Below are positions 59,133 through 64,000 of a stretch of 64,000 nucleotides of DNA, in pieces. This DNA is from Tethya wilhelma (Eukaryota; Porifera; Demospongiae; Tethyida; Tethyidae), in NCBI GenBank assembly GCA_964030475.1, contig CAXIPT010000005.1:248001-312000 (forward strand), written 5' to 3'. The notes beneath the pieces are model-generated. The model had not been told where the DNA came from and did not search any database. It saw only the letters and a list, made by a program, of their open reading frames with translations. Position 1 is the stretch's first letter; every line of letters begins with the position of its first letter. The position numbers and the translations under genes are program-made.

Positions 59133-60678
59133 ATGCCTCTTCAGATTATGAATACCAACCAAGTCTTGAGTTGTTTGACTGCTGTAATCGTGACCTTGAT
59201 CATTATATCAGTAGATAGTGAGTACCAGTTAACACAGTCGTTACATAATAATATGACTGTGTTGTCAACAATGATAACATAAGGTGGGTAGTTATCCCAA
59301 GAGGAGATGGTCCAGTTGAAAACACTGCTGATGATTTTAGCAGGAGGTTCTTACACACTATCAGAATATCTGTGGATCCAGTCACAACTTCAACAAACTC
59401 ATCACGTCTAACAGTGAATACATCAGAAACAAACAATATTAATGGAACTATCATTAACTGTACAACATTTGTTTTCATTCAGCCATCACAAAGAGTGAGA
59501 TGTGATTCTTCACATGTTCTATTCATCTATTGTAAGTCAGTTTTACATTCTCTATTTGTATTGCACACTGTAGTCAGCAGTTTATTTCGCATTAGGTCCA
59601 CCCTCCCCCCCCCCAACTCAGCTGGTGGTGAAAACCATGGACATCCGAAGTCAAGTTGTTAATATTTCATGGACAATCAACGGCAATTTGGCCAACAATT
59701 TAAGTATTAAAAATTTGAATAATCCAAACCTTATAGAACTGGTGGTGACTGAGTCCCACTACATCTTCAATGCCTCATTATACCGATCATCGCCTTGTGA
59801 TCGCTACCAGTTCACAGTGATAGCTGTCAATAGAGCTGGTACTAGTAATCCTGAGGATATCACTTCCACTCTTCCATCTCTTCCAGAGATTTCCTCAGTC
59901 AGTTACTCTCTGACTCATCAGGTGGAGAAGAATGAAATCGGGAGAATTGTGATTCAGGTTACTTTCGAGGTCAGCAGCATATACACAGTAGCTAATGATT
60001 CATTAATGTGTGATGATCTCAGCCGGCAGGATTTTGTGATGACTATCCAGTTTTGAACTACACTGTGGCTGTAACTTCGTTAAGTGGTGATCACATTAGG
60101 AAGTACATATACCCAGGAGTACCAGCAAATCAGAAGTCAGGAGAACTAGTGATGGCTACATTTGGACCTTCAGACAATGTACAAGAGAACACAATGTATT
60201 GGCACAGTGTATCAGCTGTGAACAGTCAAGGCAGTGTCACCTCGATTTCTAAGGAATGCTGTAAGTATATATAGCTGAGTTAAAGTTAGTCTTCATTATA
60301 ATTATTGATTTCTTACCCTCATTCTAGACACCATTGACTTGAAGGAGTTAACTGTGACTTTTACAGGAAGTGGAAATGAATCTCTGGGTGTTGAGTGTGT
60401 CTTCATCAATGGCAGTAATGCCCTGGGGTGCAAGATTGTGCTGGTGAGCAACAACAGTCTGGTGGAAAATGTTTCTAGTACATTTTATCGCAACAACTCT
60501 GAACTAGTTCTTCAAGGAGAACTGTATGTAAGTGAGGAACTCACTTGTTACCATCGAGTGTTAGGATTTGATGTGGAGTCTGACAACAGCACCAGTGAGC
60601 TGGGGCTACCAGGAGAGCTGAATATCACAACCAACAGCAAATGCTCACCACAAACATTAGAACCATGCACTGTGTGTT
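59133..60678 (+). pseudogene. Receptor H: damaged Ig-FN3-FN3-module gene without TM
   Basis: The ATG at 59133 starts a signal peptide (LSCLTAVIVTLIIISV). The Ig part then loses frame: the signal peptide frame stops at about 59281, while the Ig core reads on in another frame (YDCVVNNDNIRW) to the donor at 59531. Compared with receptor G (NVTYNC), a deletion of about 7 bases explains this. Later exons are clean: 59596-59969 (FN3), 60023-60260 (FN3) and 60328 onward (Cys module, VECVFINGSNALGC). The module frame runs on to a stop soon after 60678. A weak donor at 60679 may join a small exon near 60719, but no TM segment follows. The gene is probably dead, or it makes a secreted fragment from another start. 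Confidence 0.65.
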
Positions 60679-60869
60679 TTTAATGCTATAAACTTTATCC
60701 CTACTGATTATTTTCAGATCGTAAGTTTGAAAACTCTACAAATCCAGCCTATATGGTTTAACTATCCCAGTACATCATAAAATGCCACAATCAACTGAAG
60801 AACATTATGACAAAGTCAATGATATCAAACTTCAGTGATAATATCTAAAACAATACATGGTCACGCGCG

Positions 60870-60948
60870 TAGCCTCGATCCCAGGCCCCTCCCTTTAGCT
60901 TTTTTTGCAAAAAAGCACAGCAGAGGGGGGAGCCTGGGAACGAGGCTA
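60870..60948. mobile_element. Short foldback element
   Basis: An 80-base hairpin has arms TAGCCTCGATCCCAGGCCCC and AGCCTGGGAACGAGGCTA. A truncated copy lies at 63148-63206 and one arm also at about 37404-37430. It is a dispersed foldback repeat. Confidence 0.7.
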
Positions 60949-61077
60949 TGGTCACGTACGCTTTACATTGTCATGCACTAGACTGCCACTAGTATGGTGG
61001 TCTTAGTTATATTGTGCTGACTTCGTACCCAGGCTCTTTCCATCATGACCTTTTGATAACTTACGGTACAGTGCTAG

Positions 61078-61093
61078 TATTATTATTATTATT

Positions 61094-61131
<38 letters not shown>
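61078..61131. repeat. (ATT)n/(TTG)n trinucleotide tract
   Basis: A compound triplet repeat of about 54 bases in intergenic DNA. Confidence 0.85.
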
Positions 61132-61132
<1 letters not shown>

Positions 61133-61724
61133 ATCTGCATCATCAGCATTATTATTGCATTATCAATTGCATTCAGGCAGTAGTGTTCAAGGAGATGTGC
61201 CTGGGTAAATATCACGATAATCAACCCCCATAGGTTGCATAGTCTACTTACACATATGCCCCCACCTCCTTGCAGCTTGGCTCATGAATCTTTTCCTTGT
61301 CTGGTAAAGATCGTCACGGTGCGTGAGTCTCAAAGCACAGGGATCTTCACTGAATTAGACTGATATACACAAGAAGTTTTATCTAAGTATTGCTTGCATG
61401 CACAGATTGTAAATTAAGCATTCTTATCCTTACAGTTGAAGTTAGTTCAAATCTGTATCATTTGCTGCTAGCTATAAAGGAACAGATGCCAGCCAGGGAC
61501 TGTCTGCAGCTGATTAGAAAGCAAAAAGTTTGTAGATTAGATAATGCCATAATTTATTTGAGCATGTATACAGTAACACCTATCTACTAGAATTAACCTG
61601 AGGGCCATTAGAAAGATATATTTTGGAGTGGATCGATATGGAGTCAAAATGGTAGAAATGGAACACTCCCTCAGTATAATAGAGCTATGAGGAGACTGAT
61701 TATGCAGTTGGCTATGCTCCTAAC

Positions 61725-63147
61725 TTAATTGTTAGCCAATTTGTGACAAGCCGTGTAGTTAATAGACTCTCATGGTTCTCAGACAACAAAGTATGCTAGT
61801 TTGATATACTAGTCTTTTCCTTGTTACTACACTACAGATAGACCACTCACATGACTCACTTCCAGGGATCTACTACTGGAGAATACTATGACTACAAGTA
61901 TTACAGTTCCTTCCAAGCTCTTTGAAACAGAGTGAGACAAGGAATCAGCAACTGTCAACACATGTTGAGGTTAGTGACGGTAACGTCATTTCAACCTTAT
62001 CACTTGGTTCACCATCTCCCACATCATTGGACGCCATCACTCGAATAGTGTACACATCGCAAGGTGAACCATCTTTACTCACAGTGAACAAAATTAAAAT
62101 AAGTTTTTTTAAGATGTTCTTCGGTGATCATTGTCTGGGTTAGACTGCTAGTGATGGTGAGTGTGTACTCCTGTTCCACCACACCTGTCCACTGTTTAGC
62201 TACCACCACCCAATACACATTGACAGTTCCAATACCACACAACATCTGTTACTAGTAGTCTACTCCATTTGCACGTGACACATGTACATTGAGTATGCAG
62301 TACTCAAACATGCAAGGTTATGTTTCAGAATATAGTGTGAGTATACATAATTATGTCATTGTATGACAGGTGTGTGACCATAACAATGTTATAATCTGAA
62401 TGTTTTGTCTTCCCTATATCTCTCTTACATGTCATGTGCAGTCAGCCTCCTCGTGCCTGGACTACCCTATCACCAGCTACACTGTTGTCCTCAATGGTGG
62501 ACCGGAGGGTATACAGTCACCCATTGTGAAGACAATAGCTCCAAATGAAATGGAAAACAAAACTCTAAAGATTGTCTTTGACTCAATGATTGATGGAATC
62601 GATGAAGATGCTTTGTATTCATATCAAGTTGTTGTAAGCAATTCAGTTGGGAATGAAACTACAGAAGAGAAACAGTTGTGTGAGTTCATTTAAGCAACAT
62701 AATCCATAGATAAAATTAACACCAAGAGTATTTACTCTTGGTATTAATTTTATCCATGCATGGATTAGTTGTTGTTTAAATGAACTCACACAACAATGTT
62801 ATCAAAGATTTGTAATCATAATAATCTTAATCTCCATGGTGATCAAATAGGGTGCAGATACTACTGATGTACAACGAGTGTCTGTTGAACTTGACAACCA
62901 AGTGCATGATAACCATGTATGAACTCACACTCTACAACAAAGGTCTCTTCGTCATTATCACCATCATCACTGGTGGCTTCTCTGGTTGTTCTCGTGAGTG
63001 GTGTGGAACAAGTGGAGAACATTAGTCGAACATTCTATCGAAACTGAACTTGTATTACAAGGAGTTGTGAATGAGAGTGAAATGGAGTTCTGTTATCACC
63101 TTGTATTCGATTATGACATTGAGGATGATAACAGCACTGGGTAATTA
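61725..63147 (+). pseudogene. Receptor I: scrambled relic of a receptor G copy
   Basis: The order of matches to receptor G is preserved but pieces are flipped. 61725-61880 matches the intron and start of G's first FN3 exon. About 61905-62240 matches the rest of that exon in reverse complement. 62444-62681 is the second FN3 exon, nearly identical and open (SASSCLDYPITSYTVVLNGG). About 62910-62985 matches part of the module exon in reverse complement. 62986-63140 resumes the module in forward orientation with small deletions, ending at a foldback element. There is no TM or tail. It is a recent tandem copy damaged by at least two micro-inversions. Confidence 0.7.
62682..62800. repeat. Local foldback at the end of the relic FN3 exon
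   Basis: GTGAGTTCATTTAAGCAACA and its near reverse complement around 62770-62795 enclose a second palindrome (AATACCAAGAG type, 62715-62755). It was probably created by the same rearrangements that inverted neighbouring pieces. Confidence 0.6.
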
Positions 63148-63206
63148 GTAGCCTCGATCCCAGGCCCCTCCCTTTAGCTTTTTTTGCAAAAAAGCACAGC
63201 AGAGGG
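63148..63206. mobile_element. Truncated foldback element
   Basis: It matches the first two-thirds of 60870-60948 and then diverges. It marks the right end of the receptor I relic. Confidence 0.65.
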
Positions 63207-64000
63207 CCTGGTCGCCAATCTCACGTGAGTGACGCAAAGGATAGACGTCGGTAGACAGGTAAAAAATTGCGCCCACGCAAAAATTCATGGTGACGTTGCG
63301 AGCGCTCACGTGTAATAGCTTTGTATGACTTTTACTCAAGATTTTTGCAGCAGAAAATACAGCCAGCAGAACAAAGACCAGGTATATTTCTCTAATATTA
63401 CTTGTATTAGCTGAATTCATAGTCTACGGATAAAAAAGTAACTCAAAAGCCTAGGCAAGAGGCCTTGAGGCTTGTAGCCATCGTGACAGCCCAAGCACGT
63501 TTTACTAGCCTATAAAATTGAACTACTGCTAAATACAACAAGCCTCCTAGTTAACTACTTTCTTTTTTCACTTACCTGACCCTCCTATCTCGATCTCACA
63601 GACTGTAAAATTCTTTTGAAAGCTGTTGGCAAAAACCTGGGAAAGAGCGCGCTCTCAACCATACGTTCACGGCTGTTTCAACGCGCAACTTAGTTCTTCA
63701 ATTAGAACATTACGGTATGCCTAATTAATATTCATAGCACTTAGCAACGCAAACTAATTACCACATCAAGTGGTTGCTATATATACTTTGGGCATTCTAG
63801 CTCCTTATACAGTCAAAAACTGTTCTAAACATAGCATACAGCTCCCCTACAGTACAATAAGCGCTTGCACGCAGCAGCTCCGTGTGTATGAAAACACTGA
63901 GCATGCTGTACAACTACACGGGTTGAACTCAATGGATTTGAAAGCACCTCCTAACTTGTATTTTCCTGTGGCTCCAACAGTTTTCTAGGACATAAGATCA
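63207..64000. other. Terminal stretch without a supported gene
   Basis: A short open stretch on the plus strand from ATG at about 63327 to a GTATAT donor at about 63380 could be a first exon, but nothing in the window confirms it. I see no domain or RNA gene here. Confidence 0.4.

Noticed and set aside
59581..59640. Frameshift at the run of ten C in receptor H
   Set aside because: Counting the bases shows the phase-1 frame passes through the run correctly into the FN3 domain, so no lesion is needed there.
61003..61224. Frames over the triplet tract
   Set aside because: They are produced by the (TTG)n/(ATT)n repeat.
63145..63420. 91-codon minus-strand frame near the window end
   Set aside because: It begins in a foldback element and has no recognisable domain or splice partners.

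Overview
The window is animal genomic DNA. Its genes are split into many short GT/AG exons, usually joined in phase 1 or phase 0. It also has many CA/GT microsatellites, small palindromic (MITE-like) elements and one LINE fragment. The domain mix (Calx-beta, Ig, FN3, sushi, AIG1/GIMAP GTPase) and the compact spacing suggest a sponge or another early-branching invertebrate. That assignment is inference, because no marker gene in the window fixes the taxon.

Layout. 1-2600 holds two ordinary minus-strand genes: the 5' part of pyrroline-5-carboxylate reductase and a coiled-coil protein. 2684-4556 is an inverted second copy of the 5' end of the Calx-beta/Ig gene at 20.5-22.4 kb; both ends of the homology lie in doubtful assembly (a microsatellite, a lone N, an N run). 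4.8-7.3 kb is packed with MITEs. 7.3-13.9 kb is an FN3/sushi-like receptor (called B) with four YxxP motifs and two possible last exons, one carrying two ITIM-type motifs. 14.9-15.5 kb is an orphan exon (J) for a transmembrane segment and tail. 15.5-20.5 kb shows no gene. 21.6-31.5 kb is a secreted or surface protein with Calx-beta-like and Ig domains (A).

32.5-42 kb holds an Ig/FN3/sushi receptor (C), two GIMAP-like GTPases on the minus strand, a partial minus-strand receptor (D), and a tandem duplication of the sushi-TM exons plus the GTPase. 42-63 kb is an array of Ig-FN3-FN3 receptors: E (broken), F (intact, about 878 aa), G (intact, about 657 aa), H (damaged) and I (scrambled relic). F and G have cytoplasmic tails built from small exons, most carrying one YxxL/I tyrosine motif near the exon end.

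Read together, this looks like a rapidly evolving cluster of surface recognition receptors with ITIM-like tails. Pseudogenes, orphan exons, exon duplications and micro-inversions lie between the intact genes, and membrane-type GIMAP GTPases are interleaved. The layout resembles known allorecognition or innate-receptor complexes (for example Hydractinia Alr), but function here is inference. The receptors C to I share a membrane-proximal cysteine module, C-x-F-x(2,3)-G-S-x(3,5)-C, that I do not recognise as a named domain.
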